This document shows positions 1-6,180 of a DNA stretch of 6,413 nt, piece by piece. A model generated the notes under the pieces. The model was not told the DNA's origin. It saw only the letters and a program-made list of their open reading frames with translations, and made no database searches. The DNA is from Acidimicrobiaceae bacterium. GTDB taxonomy: Bacteria > Actinomycetota > Acidimicrobiia > Acidimicrobiales > RAAP-2. Where the stretch lies: contig JAUTXB010000185.1 of assembly GCA_030838245.1 (NCBI GenBank), positions 1 to 6,413 of the forward strand. The letters run 5' to 3'. The translations under genes and the position numbers were made by a program. Numbering within the stretch: position 1 is the stretch's first letter; each line of letters begins with the position of its first letter.

Positions 1-510
1 GTCCCCCGGGAGGAGGGACCGTTGCTGGCTCCGGCGTCCACTGCCGCCACCGGCCAAGCGGTCGACGGCGTCCAATGCAACTCATCCGAGCAAGTGGCGT
101 ACCACGTCCACACCCACCTCAGCGTGTACGTGCGGGGGCAGCTCCGCCCCATTCCCGCCGGCATCGGCATCGTGTCGCCCATCGCCCAGGCGACTCCGAA
201 CGGCCAGTTCGACGGTGCATCCCAGTGCTACTACTGGTTGCACGTCCACGCCCAAGACGGGGTGGTCCACATCGAGTCGCCGGCGGGGCACAGCTACACG
301 CTCGGCAACTTCTTCGATCTATGGCGACAGCCGCTGAGCGCCAGCCAGGTCGGGCCGGCCAAGGGCGCTCTCCGCGTGTACGTCGATGGTCGCCGGTACC
401 GGGGGAATCCGCGGACCATTCGACTGGGCTCTCATGTGGACATCCAGATCGACGTCGGCACGCCGACCGTCGCTCCAATGACGGTCAACTGGTCGGCGAC
501 CTCGTTGTGA
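1..510 (+). CDS. Histidine-rich protein of unknown function, probably 5' partial
   Basis: The frame is open from base 1 to a TGA at 508-510. A TTG at 22 follows a purine-rich GGAGGAG stretch and could be a start, giving 162 residues. However, the preceding in-frame codons are also open, and the protein opens with a low-complexity Ala/Thr linker, so I think the real start, perhaps with a signal peptide or membrane anchor, lies outside the window. Counted from the TTG, the conserved-looking core has an HVHTH motif (residues 28-32), an LHVH motif (73-76), a further His at 83 in a VVHIESP strand, and cysteines at 19 and 69 that could form a disulfide. The pattern resembles hypothetical secreted actinobacterial and Chloroflexota proteins with HxHxH plus LHxH, a TLGxFFDxW segment and a C-terminal beta-strand region. 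The clustered histidines suggest metal binding, but that is inference. Function unknown. The gene converges on the nuclease-helicase gene with a 15-nt gap. Confidence 0.75.
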   Translation, partial: VPREEGPLLAPASTAATGQAVDGVQCNSSEQVAYHVHTHLSVYVRGQLRPIPAGIGIVSPIAQATPNGQFDGASQCYYWLHVHAQDGVVHIESPAGHSYTLGNFFDLWRQPLSASQVGPAKGALRVYVDGRRYRGNPRTIRLGSHVDIQIDVGTPTVAPMTVNWSATSL

Positions 511-530
511 GGGCGAGGTGGAGCCTCACA
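506..530. terminator. Possible bidirectional terminator hairpin between convergent genes
   Basis: TGTGAGG at 506-512 and CCTCACA at 524-530 form a perfect 7-bp inverted repeat around an 11-nt loop. The TGA stop of the left gene (508-510) and the stop of the nuclease-helicase gene (526-528, TCA on the plus strand) lie one in each arm. Neither side has a T-run, so this is not a textbook intrinsic terminator. Three of the seven pairs follow automatically from opposed TGA stops. A role in ending both transcripts is inferred from position. Confidence 0.35.
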
Positions 531-3500
531 CCCAGAGCGGCTCGGCCAGCTCGACGTAGCGGCAGAGACCGTTGGCCAGACGGAGCTGTTCGACCGTGTT
601 GCACTTGACGGCGAGCAGAGCGGGGCTCCCGACCAACACGGTGAGGGCCTTCGACCGCGAGACGGCGACATTAAGGCGATTCCGGCTGAACAGGAACTCC
701 ATGCCGCGGGGGATCGCATCCAGGCTCGAGGTGGCCAGCGAGACGATGACCACCGGTGCCTCCTGACCCTGGAACTTGTCGACCGTTCCGACCCGGGCGC
801 TGTCGGGAAGCGTCTGGCCCAGTAGAGAGACCTGCGCGTTGTACGGGGCCACCACCAAGATGTCCTCTGGGCCGAGCTCGTGCTCGACGTTGTCGCGGTC
901 GGTAAAGGTCCGACCGAGGAGGCCCTCGTAGATGTCATGGACGACCAGAGCCTCCTCTGGCGACGAGCTGCGATTCCCGGTGTGATCGACCGGCGCCCAC
1001 CGAAGGCCGGACCCGGCCAGCGAGCCTTCACCCCCGATTGCCTGACGTTCGCAGCCGGCGACGGTGTGTAATCGCCCGTCGTAGACGATCTCCGAGACGA
1101 ACTCACAGATATCCGGATGGAGTCGGTGGGTGTGGTCGAGGAAGATGCCGAGATCCTCGGGCATGGTGTCGGCGCCGGCCAGCACGTGGTCGAGGGCCGA
1201 CACGCCGGCGCCATCGGGATGGGTGCCCTTGGAGGGCTGGGAGAGCTGACGGGGATCGCCAACCAGCACCAGGTTGGTGGCCGAAGTACCGACGGCCAGC
1301 GCGTTGGCCAGGGACATCTGTCCCGCCTCGTCGACAATGAGGTAGTCCAGCGCCTGGTCGAAATCCTGCCGCGAAAAGAGCCACGCCGTGCCGGCAACCA
1401 GATCGACGCCGTTGGCTACGTCGGCGAGCACATCGGCGTTTTGCTTCCGTACGGACACCGAGGGATGGCGAAGACCCTGGTCGTCCTCCGCTTTTTGGAC
1501 CGCCCGCAGCGAGACGCCCTGCCGTTCTGCCTCTTCGACGGTCGTGTGCAACAAGTTGGTGATGACCGCATGGCTGTTGGCCGTGATGCCCACGGTCTTT
1601 CCTGCCTTGACCAGAGCCACGGCCATGGATGCCGCCGTGCGGGTCTTCCCCGAGCCAGGGGGCCCCTGGACGGCGAGACACCCGTGATCCAGGACGCCGG
1701 CGATCCGGATCGCCGCGGCGGACGAGCTTTCTCCCGGTTCGGCCAGCCCAGTGTCGACCAGCCCAGTGTCGACCAGCTCACCGGCCCCACGGCCCGCGAC
1801 CATTCGCGGTGGTCGGGCCAGCAACAGGTCCCTGGCGGCGCGGTAGGGCCCTGGGCCGTCGATACCGTCGGTGGCCGCGGACAGCGCGAGGCGCCGGAGG
1901 GCGCCTCGCAGCTCGTCGGTGCGGATGGGTGGGCCCGGAATGAGAGCCGACGGGTGATCGGCCTTCGAATCGCGGCTCCGGAGCAATTCGAGGGTGCCGG
2001 CCACGGGGTCGATGGACCAGAGGGTGCCCGGGCTCGAGGCCTTGCCCCCGGCCTTCTTGATGCGTTCGGCCGCAGGGTCGGTTGTCGCCTTGTTGAGGGG
2101 CAGTTTCTGCTCCTGGCTGGGATCGAATCGATAGCGACGGACGACCGACTGCCTGACCGTCTCACCGAGGCCGATGAACTCGAGTCCCGAGACTGCCTCG
2201 CTGTCGGCGAACAGGTCGTCCTCGTCGCAGTCGTCAATGCGGTGGTGAAACTGCCACCACTCCGGCTTGCTCTCCCGTCGATGCCACTCGAGCAGGTCTC
2301 CGAGCACTCGATAAGCGAGTTGCTCGGTGGCCGCGGCACGCTCACCTGCCGCGGCCAAGGCCTGTCTGACGGGCGCGGTCTCTGCGCGCTCGGCTGCGAC
2401 CGCCTCGGGTGTGACAACCGGTCCGGCGGTGGGTCGAGCGGGCTCCGCACCGAAGTCGGCGCCGTAGTCGGCCCGACGTCGCTCGAGCCAATCCCGTAGT
2501 CGCTGCGTCGACTCGCAGTCGACCCGGTTGTACTCCTCGAGCTGGCTGAGTATGCGGTCGTCGGGACGCTGGAGCCACCGCTCGTACTCGACGATGGACG
2601 AGCCGGCATCGGTGATGGCTTGGGTGCGAGCCGCCATGTAGAGCGCTTCGAGTCTCTTGAGTGAGTACGAGGGTGTCCCGACCCGTAGGCCTTGGCGAAC
2701 CACTCGCAGCAGGTCGACGAGCACACCGGCTCGCAAGAGGTCGTCCACCTCTTCCTCCCGGGTCCCATGTCGGCCCATGAGCCGGCCGAGGGCTGTCGGC
2801 TCGTAGGGGGCGAAGTGGTAGATGTGCAGGGCAGGGTCGGCGGCCCTCCGTTCGGTGACGAAGTCGATAAACGATTCGAATGACGCCTTCTCCTCGGCCC
2901 GGGAATGGGCCCAGAAGGCCCGGAACCCAAAGGCGCCGTCGTCTTCGATCCAACCCACGCCGAGCAGGTACTCGAGCCCTGTCCCGTCCGCGTACGGGTC
3001 TCCCTCGATGTCGAAGAAAAGGTCACCGGGCGACGGTGGCGGGAGAGCGCCCAGCCCGATTCCCGGCTGTTGGTTTTGGAGCAGCTCGTAGGGCGGGGGC
3101 GCATCGGGTTCCTTGCTGGCCTGAACCTGGAGCCGGGCCTGGTGACCGAGCTTGGATGCGGTCGCGCTCCCGATCCCCTGGACGTGGACGGCGTCCCGCC
3201 CGGCCAGCTCGCTCACCGTCGTGATGCCGGCGGCCTCGAGCTTCCGGGCCTGTTCCACCGTCAAGCCGGCGACCACGGTGAGGTGATCGTCGGCCAGACG
3301 TCGGGTGTCGCAGTCGGTGCGCCACGAGCACACGGCGCAGTGCTGGACCGGAAACGGGTACGAAGCGATGCCGTCGGCCGTCGCCTGCTCGAAGCGGGCC
3401 TTGGCGGCACGATGGTAGGCAGCGAAGTCGGCCACGCGGAGGGTCACGACCTCTTCACCGCCGAGCACGACGTGGACCTGCTCGGGTGGGCGGCCTTGGG

Positions 3501-3987
3501 CACGCCCGAGACCCTCGGCGTAGGCGCACACCTGGATCACTGCAGAGGGCCGCACCTGCCGGGCCAGCTTCGTGTCCTCGGGTTCGTAACTGAACGGACC
3601 GAGCTCGCTCGGGACTTCGACTCGGCGGAGAAAATCGGCGTGCCCTCGCCATATGGGGCCGCTTCCCGGACGGTCGACGAATGTTGCCTGATAGATGACG
3701 TCAGCACCGGATCGAAGGGCATCGACGGTGGCCGCGGCCCGATCGTCCAGCTCGCCCTCGGAGGCAATGTCGACGATGGTCCTATCCAGTGACCAAAGGT
3801 GGTCGAGGTAGGCGTACTCGTGCTCGAGGCCTCGATCTCGCATGACGGCGAGCTCCGGATCGTCTTTTTCTGGCCCGGTTCGAGCTCCATTGGCGACTTC
3901 GAGCGAGAGCTGGGTGAGATGCCCGCAGTGGAGAAAGCCGACGAGATCGGTCGGGCTCAGAACCAATCGGCCCGATGCGAGATACAT
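526..3987 (-). CDS. TM0106-family RecB-like nuclease fused to SF1 (UPF1/DNA2-type) helicase
   Basis: A 1153-residue predicted DNA-processing enzyme. Residues 1-230 form a Cas4/Dna2/AddB-like PD-(D/E)XK nuclease: GHADF (115-119), EDTK (137-140) and QxxxY (152-156) give motifs II, III and IV, and Cys21 plus Cys217-x2-Cys220-x5-Cys226 match the four-cysteine 4Fe-4S signature. Residues about 240-290 look like helix-hairpin-helix DNA binding (VQGIGSATASKL). Residues about 320-505 are an RNase H-like DEDD exonuclease domain (FDIEG with Asp326/Glu328, YHFAPYE, Asp425, NRVDCEST with Asp490). Residues 540-730 resemble the accessory and stalk region of this family. The helicase follows: Walker A GPPGSGKT (775-782), DEAGQ (886-890), VGDPRQLSQ (909-917), a UPF1-like HRLHP (954-958), GTVDKFQGQE (1067-1076) and NVAVSRSK (1106-1113). 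All visible catalytic motifs are intact. I chose ATG at 3987 because AGGAGG precedes it; an upstream in-frame start at 4053 would overlap ribH and add an Arg-rich tail. DNA repair or processing is likely, but the precise role is unknown. Confidence 0.93.
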   Translation of the reverse strand: MYLASGRLVLSPTDLVGFLHCGHLTQLSLEVANGARTGPEKDDPELAVMRDRGLEHEYAYLDHLWSLDRTIVDIASEGELDDRAAATVDALRSGADVIYQATFVDRPGSGPIWRGHADFLRRVEVPSELGPFSYEPEDTKLARQVRPSAVIQVCAYAEGLGRAQGRPPEQVHVVLGGEEVVTLRVADFAAYHRAAKARFEQATADGIASYPFPVQHCAVCSWRTDCDTRRLADDHLTVVAGLTVEQARKLEAAGITTVSELAGRDAVHVQGIGSATASKLGHQARLQVQASKEPDAPPPYELLQNQQPGIGLGALPPPSPGDLFFDIEGDPYADGTGLEYLLGVGWIEDDGAFGFRAFWAHSRAEEKASFESFIDFVTERRAADPALHIYHFAPYEPTALGRLMGRHGTREEEVDDLLRAGVLVDLLRVVRQGLRVGTPSYSLKRLEALYMAARTQAITDAGSSIVEYERWLQRPDDRILSQLEEYNRVDCESTQRLRDWLERRRADYGADFGAEPARPTAGPVVTPEAVAAERAETAPVRQALAAAGERAAATEQLAYRVLGDLLEWHRRESKPEWWQFHHRIDDCDEDDLFADSEAVSGLEFIGLGETVRQSVVRRYRFDPSQEQKLPLNKATTDPAAERIKKAGGKASSPGTLWSIDPVAGTLELLRSRDSKADHPSALIPGPPIRTDELRGALRRLALSAATDGIDGPGPYRAARDLLLARPPRMVAGRGAGELVDTGLVDTGLAEPGESSSAAAIRIAGVLDHGCLAVQGPPGSGKTRTAASMAVALVKAGKTVGITANSHAVITNLLHTTVEEAERQGVSLRAVQKAEDDQGLRHPSVSVRKQNADVLADVANGVDLVAGTAWLFSRQDFDQALDYLIVDEAGQMSLANALAVGTSATNLVLVGDPRQLSQPSKGTHPDGAGVSALDHVLAGADTMPEDLGIFLDHTHRLHPDICEFVSEIVYDGRLHTVAGCERQAIGGEGSLAGSGLRWAPVDHTGNRSSSPEEALVVHDIYEGLLGRTFTDRDNVEHELGPEDILVVAPYNAQVSLLGQTLPDSARVGTVDKFQGQEAPVVIVSLATSSLDAIPRGMEFLFSRNRLNVAVSRSKALTVLVGSPALLAVKCNTVEQLRLANGLCRYVELAEPLWV
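1743..1777. repeat. 15-bp in-frame tandem duplication in the helicase gene
   Basis: The 15-bp unit CCAGCCCAGTGTCGA occurs twice without a mismatch (1743-1757 and 1758-1772), followed by a further 5 matching bases. On the coding strand it gives LVDTG repeated head to tail in LVDTGLVDTGL (residues 738-748), in the linker about 27 residues before the Walker A motif. The length is a multiple of three, so the frame is kept. It looks like recent replication slippage in a tolerant linker. Confidence 0.85.
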
Positions 3988-3990
3988 GCT

Positions 3991-3996
3991 CCTCCT
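3991..3996 (-). promoter_or_regulatory. Ribosome binding site that sets the nuclease-helicase start
   Basis: On the minus strand the 13 nt between the ribH TAG stop and the ATG at 3987 read GCGCAGGAGGAGC, containing a full AGGAGG three bases before the ATG. This decides for the 3987 start over the upstream in-frame ATG at 4053, and suggests that ribosomes finishing ribH can re-initiate here. Confidence 0.75.
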
Positions 3997-4000
3997 GCGC

Positions 4001-4486
4001 CTACGCGACCGCCCGAACGGGTAGACCGGCCAGGCTCTGGACGGTGGTGGCACACGCCCGGGCGGCTTCGGCGCCCTTCACCTTGAAGTGCTCGGTGAAA
4101 AAGGCTGCGTGCTCATTGTGGGCATGGAAGTGATGTGGCGTCAGGACAGCCGAAATGATCGGGACATCGGTGTCCAGTTGGACCCGCATCATCCCGTTGA
4201 TGACCGCTTCGGCGACGAAGTCGTGACGGTAGATGCCGCCGTCGATGACCAGCCCGGCACCGACGACTGCCGCATACAGCCCGCTGCTGGCCAGACGCTT
4301 GGCGTGGAGGGGGATCTCGAAGGCACCCGGCACCCGGAAGAGATCGATCCGGTCGCTGGCTATGCCGAATGTGGCGATTGCTTCAATGAACGAGTCCCGG
4401 CATTGGTCGACGATCTCCTCATGCCAGGTGGACTGGACGAAGGCCAGCCGCACCGCCTGGGCCTGTTCTCTGTCGGTACTGTTCAT
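4001..4486 (-). CDS. ribH: 6,7-dimethyl-8-ribityllumazine synthase, RibH2 (type II) form
   Basis: Condenses 5-amino-6-ribitylamino-uracil with 3,4-dihydroxy-2-butanone 4-phosphate to 6,7-dimethyl-8-ribityllumazine, the penultimate step of riboflavin synthesis, in the cytoplasm. At 161 residues it is the normal length. Visible family features are the substrate-binding VPGAFEIPL (52-60), the IDGGIYRHDFVAEAVINGMM block (81-100) with the likely catalytic His88, and VLTPHHFH (114-121). Trp21 in the first loop, the GGIYRHDF wording and the PHHFH segment resemble the Brucella/Mesorhizobium RibH2 group, which forms decamers, more than the icosahedral RibH group typical of actinobacteria; this subtype call is from remembered sequence. 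The ATG at 4486 has a TGGAGG ribosome binding site with a 4-nt spacer. No other rib gene and no room for an FMN riboswitch is seen in the 80-nt upstream region. The gene heads a likely two-gene unit with the nuclease-helicase. Confidence 0.93.
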   Translation of the reverse strand: MNSTDREQAQAVRLAFVQSTWHEEIVDQCRDSFIEAIATFGIASDRIDLFRVPGAFEIPLHAKRLASSGLYAAVVGAGLVIDGGIYRHDFVAEAVINGMMRVQLDTDVPIISAVLTPHHFHAHNEHAAFFTEHFKVKGAEAARACATTVQSLAGLPVRAVA

Positions 4487-4490
4487 CTGG

Positions 4491-4496
4491 CCTCCA
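4491..4496 (-). promoter_or_regulatory. Ribosome binding site of ribH
   Basis: TGGAGG on the minus strand, four bases (CCAG) before the ATG at 4486. It supports this start and an untranslated leader for ribH, in contrast to the divergent gene, which has no visible Shine-Dalgarno sequence. Confidence 0.65.
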
Positions 4497-4502
4497 TTCG
4501 CA

Positions 4503-4515
4503 CTCCGCTGCGGAG
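4503..4515. promoter_or_regulatory. 13-bp palindrome in the divergent intergenic region
   Basis: CTCCGC-T-GCGGAG is a perfect inverted repeat with one central base, 17-29 nt upstream of the ribH start. It could be an operator half-shared by the two divergent genes, or a hairpin in the ribH leader close to its ribosome binding site. Nothing in the sequence names a regulator. Confidence 0.3.
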
Positions 4516-4521
4516 ATTCGT

Positions 4522-4550
4522 GGGCAAGCCTAGGACGACTCTGGCTGCCC
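4522..4550. promoter_or_regulatory. 29-bp imperfect inverted repeat in the divergent intergenic region
   Basis: GGGC-A-AGCC (4522-4530) pairs with GGCTGCCC (4543-4550), giving an 8-bp stem with one bulged A and a 12-nt centre. It lies 17-45 nt upstream of the deacetylase-like gene, where its promoter should be, and is therefore a candidate operator. No clear -35/-10 pair is visible around it. Confidence 0.3.
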
Positions 4551-4566
4551 GATCTGTATCAGAATC

Positions 4567-5580
4567 ATGGGCATGCTGATCGTCAGCGGTCCGACGGGGG
4601 AGTTCGGACACGAACGGAGTGGACATCCTGAACGTCCGGCTCGGATCCGGGCCGTGATGGAAGGCATCGAGGACCTGGAGCTGGGGCCCGATCTCGAGGT
4701 GGTGGCGCCTTACGCCGCTGACCTGGCTCAGCTGTCGCGGGTCCATGACGTCGCCTACCTCGAGCAACTGTCCGAGTTTTGCCGAGCCGGCGGCGGCAAC
4801 CTCGATCCCGATACGTACGCCACGGTTGATTCCTGGATGGTCGCCCGCCAGGCCGCCGGGGCAGGGCTGGCCGCAATCGATGCCCTACGCGAGCACGACG
4901 CCGGCGTGGCCTTCGTCGTTGCCCGTCCTCCAGGACATCATGCGCTGCGTGATCGCGCCATGGGATTCTGTCTTCTCAACAACGTCGCGGTCGCGGCTGC
5001 GTCGCTCACCGCCACTGGCGAGCGCGTGCTCATCGTCGACTGGGATGTGCACCACGGCAACGGTACCCAGGCGATCTTCTGGGACGACCCGAGCGTGATG
5101 TACGTGTCCACCCATCAATGGCCTCTGTACCCCGGCAGCGGGGCGGCCAGCGAAGTCGGAGGGCCACGGGCACGGGGGCTGACGGTGAATGTCCCCCTCC
5201 CGCCGGGTACCACCGGCGATGTCGTGCGCCGAGCGATCGACGAGCTTGCGCTGCCCGTGATCGAGGAATTCGCCCCGACGTGGGTACTGGTGTCGGCCGG
5301 GTTCGACGGCCATCGAGCAGACCCGCTGTCTGACCTGGCCTTGTCGAGCGGGGACTTCGCAGAAATGGCCATGATGGTCGCCCGTTTCGCACCTCGTCCG
5401 GGACGCCTGGCACTGTTCCTCGAGGGCGGTTACGACCTCGAGGCGTTGCGGATATCGGTGGCAACGACGGTGGGCGCGCTTCTCGGCGGTTCCTACTGTC
5501 CAGAGGCTCCGACGCATGAAGGCACAGGGATGGAGGCGGTGACACGAGCACGGGTGGATCGGATCGAGGCCCTTGGCTGA
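4567..5580 (+). CDS. Class II histone-deacetylase-like amidohydrolase
   Basis: A 337-residue member of the arginase/deacetylase superfamily, about the length of a bare catalytic domain. Such enzymes use zinc to hydrolyse an amide bond on acetyl-lysine, acetylpolyamines or related acyl-amines, in the cytoplasm. The motif order is complete: HPERPARI (20-27), RPPGHHA (120-126) with the paired histidines 124 and 125, MGFCLLNNVAVAA (132-144), DWDVHHGNGTQ (158-168) with likely zinc ligands Asp160 and His162, STHQWPLYPGSG (181-192), SAGFDGHRADPL (243-254) with the third ligand Asp247, and LEGGYDL (285-291) with catalytic Tyr289. The DWDVHHGNGTQ and GFDGHRADPL wording points to the class II (HDAC6/HDAH-like) branch rather than AcuC; the substrate cannot be told from this. 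ATG 4567 has no Shine-Dalgarno sequence (nor does ATG 4573), so a leaderless transcript is possible. It is transcribed divergently from ribH, with the cupin gene downstream. Confidence 0.93.
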   Translation: MGMLIVSGPTGEFGHERSGHPERPARIRAVMEGIEDLELGPDLEVVAPYAADLAQLSRVHDVAYLEQLSEFCRAGGGNLDPDTYATVDSWMVARQAAGAGLAAIDALREHDAGVAFVVARPPGHHALRDRAMGFCLLNNVAVAAASLTATGERVLIVDWDVHHGNGTQAIFWDDPSVMYVSTHQWPLYPGSGAASEVGGPRARGLTVNVPLPPGTTGDVVRRAIDELALPVIEEFAPTWVLVSAGFDGHRADPLSDLALSSGDFAEMAMMVARFAPRPGRLALFLEGGYDLEALRISVATTVGALLGGSYCPEAPTHEGTGMEAVTRARVDRIEALG

Positions 5581-5686
5581 ACGGGGCGCTCCCCTCCCTC
5601 CTCTCGGGCCGCCGGAACGAAGGCCACAGGCGGTCAGTGGCGCATGGCTTATCGTGGCGCGTGAGCGGGCCGGGCCGGAGGCTTGT

Positions 5687-5722
5687 ATGACTCGAGATCG
5701 GTGGTTGACGAGATGTCCATGA
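5687..5722 (+). CDS. Possible 11-codon leader ORF upstream of the cupin gene
   Basis: ATG at 5687 follows GGAGG (5677-5681) with a 5-nt spacer, the best ribosome binding site in this gap. The frame encodes MTRDRWLTRCP and stops with a TGA at 5720 that overlaps the in-frame cupin ATG at 5719 as ATGA, the usual geometry for translational coupling. Short ORFs arise by chance and the peptide has no recognised feature, so this rests only on the start context and the overlap. Confidence 0.35.
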   Translation: MTRDRWLTRCP

Positions 5723-6180
5723 ACAGTGGAACCGAAGCATGGCACCGACCGCTCCATCACACCCCCGCTGACCAGCTGAGCGAAGACACCGTGCAGACCC
5801 GGGGAATGCGACGTCGGGAGGGAATCTCGGAGCGGCTGGGTGGTGCAACGAAGATTTGGATGGGCGAGAGTTTGGTGGCCGGTGGTGCCCGCTCGGCTGA
5901 TCATCACCACGGTGAGTCCGAGACTGCCATCTACGTGGTGTCGGGGCACCCGGTCTTTGTATTCGCCGAGGATGGCGGTGAGCGGCGGGTCGAGACGGGG
6001 CCTGGTGACTACGTCTTCATCCCGCCATTCGTACCCCACCGCGAGGAGAACCCCGATCCCGGATCGAGCGCCACCGTGGTTCTGGCCCGGAGCACCCAGG
6101 AGGCGATCGTGGTCAACCTGACCGATCTCCATGATCCGACCGGCCAGCCAACTGTGATGCGAGAGAAGCCGGGTCCGTAA
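5719..6180 (+). CDS. Single-domain cupin protein
   Basis: A 153-residue protein when started at ATG 5719. It has both cupin motifs. The first reads HHHGESE (residues 62-68), with His62, His64 and Glu68 as likely metal ligands. The second is GDYVFIPPFVPHREEN (96-111), with His107 as fourth ligand and Phe104 at the position where the usual motif has Gly. It is a small RmlC-like metal-binding beta barrel; substrate unknown. The start is uncertain: the frame extends to a TTG at 5683 (165 residues), but GGAGG lies only one base from it, and ATG 5713 is also possible. I prefer 5719 because it overlaps the leader-ORF stop as ATGA. It lies 138 nt after the deacetylase gene on the same strand (102 nt from the TTG), with only a weak 5-bp stem (CCGCC 5609-5613, GGCGG 5629-5633) between, so co-transcription is possible. 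Confidence 0.85.
   Translation: MNSGTEAWHRPLHHTPADQLSEDTVQTRGMRRREGISERLGGATKIWMGESLVAGGARSADHHHGESETAIYVVSGHPVFVFAEDGGERRVETGPGDYVFIPPFVPHREENPDPGSSATVVLARSTQEAIVVNLTDLHDPTGQPTVMREKPGP

Noticed and set aside
1117..2499. A 460-codon plus-strand open frame opposite the helicase gene.
   Set aside because: It lies antisense to intact helicase motifs, its translation shows no recognisable domain, and long antisense open frames are expected in GC-rich genes.
2905..3792. A 295-codon plus-strand open frame opposite the nuclease domains.
   Set aside because: It is antisense to the iron-sulfur nuclease and exonuclease motifs on the minus strand and has no family features of its own.
526..4053. The longer start of the nuclease-helicase at ATG 4053.
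   Set aside because: It would overlap the end of ribH by 53 nt and add a 22-residue Arg/Pro-rich tail, while ATG 3987 has an ideal AGGAGG and begins right before the conserved first motif.
115..4053. A Cas4-like nuclease suggesting a CRISPR-Cas or other defence locus.
   Set aside because: No repeat-spacer array, cas gene, toxin-antitoxin pair or other defence partner is in the window; the Cas4-like domain is part of a large chromosomal helicase family.
4487..4566. An FMN riboswitch upstream of ribH.
   Set aside because: The gap is too short for that element and its conserved segments are not visible.
5589..5605. A 17-nt pure pyrimidine tract after the deacetylase-like gene.
   Set aside because: It is short, not a clear mirror repeat, and such tracts are common in GC-rich intergenic DNA.
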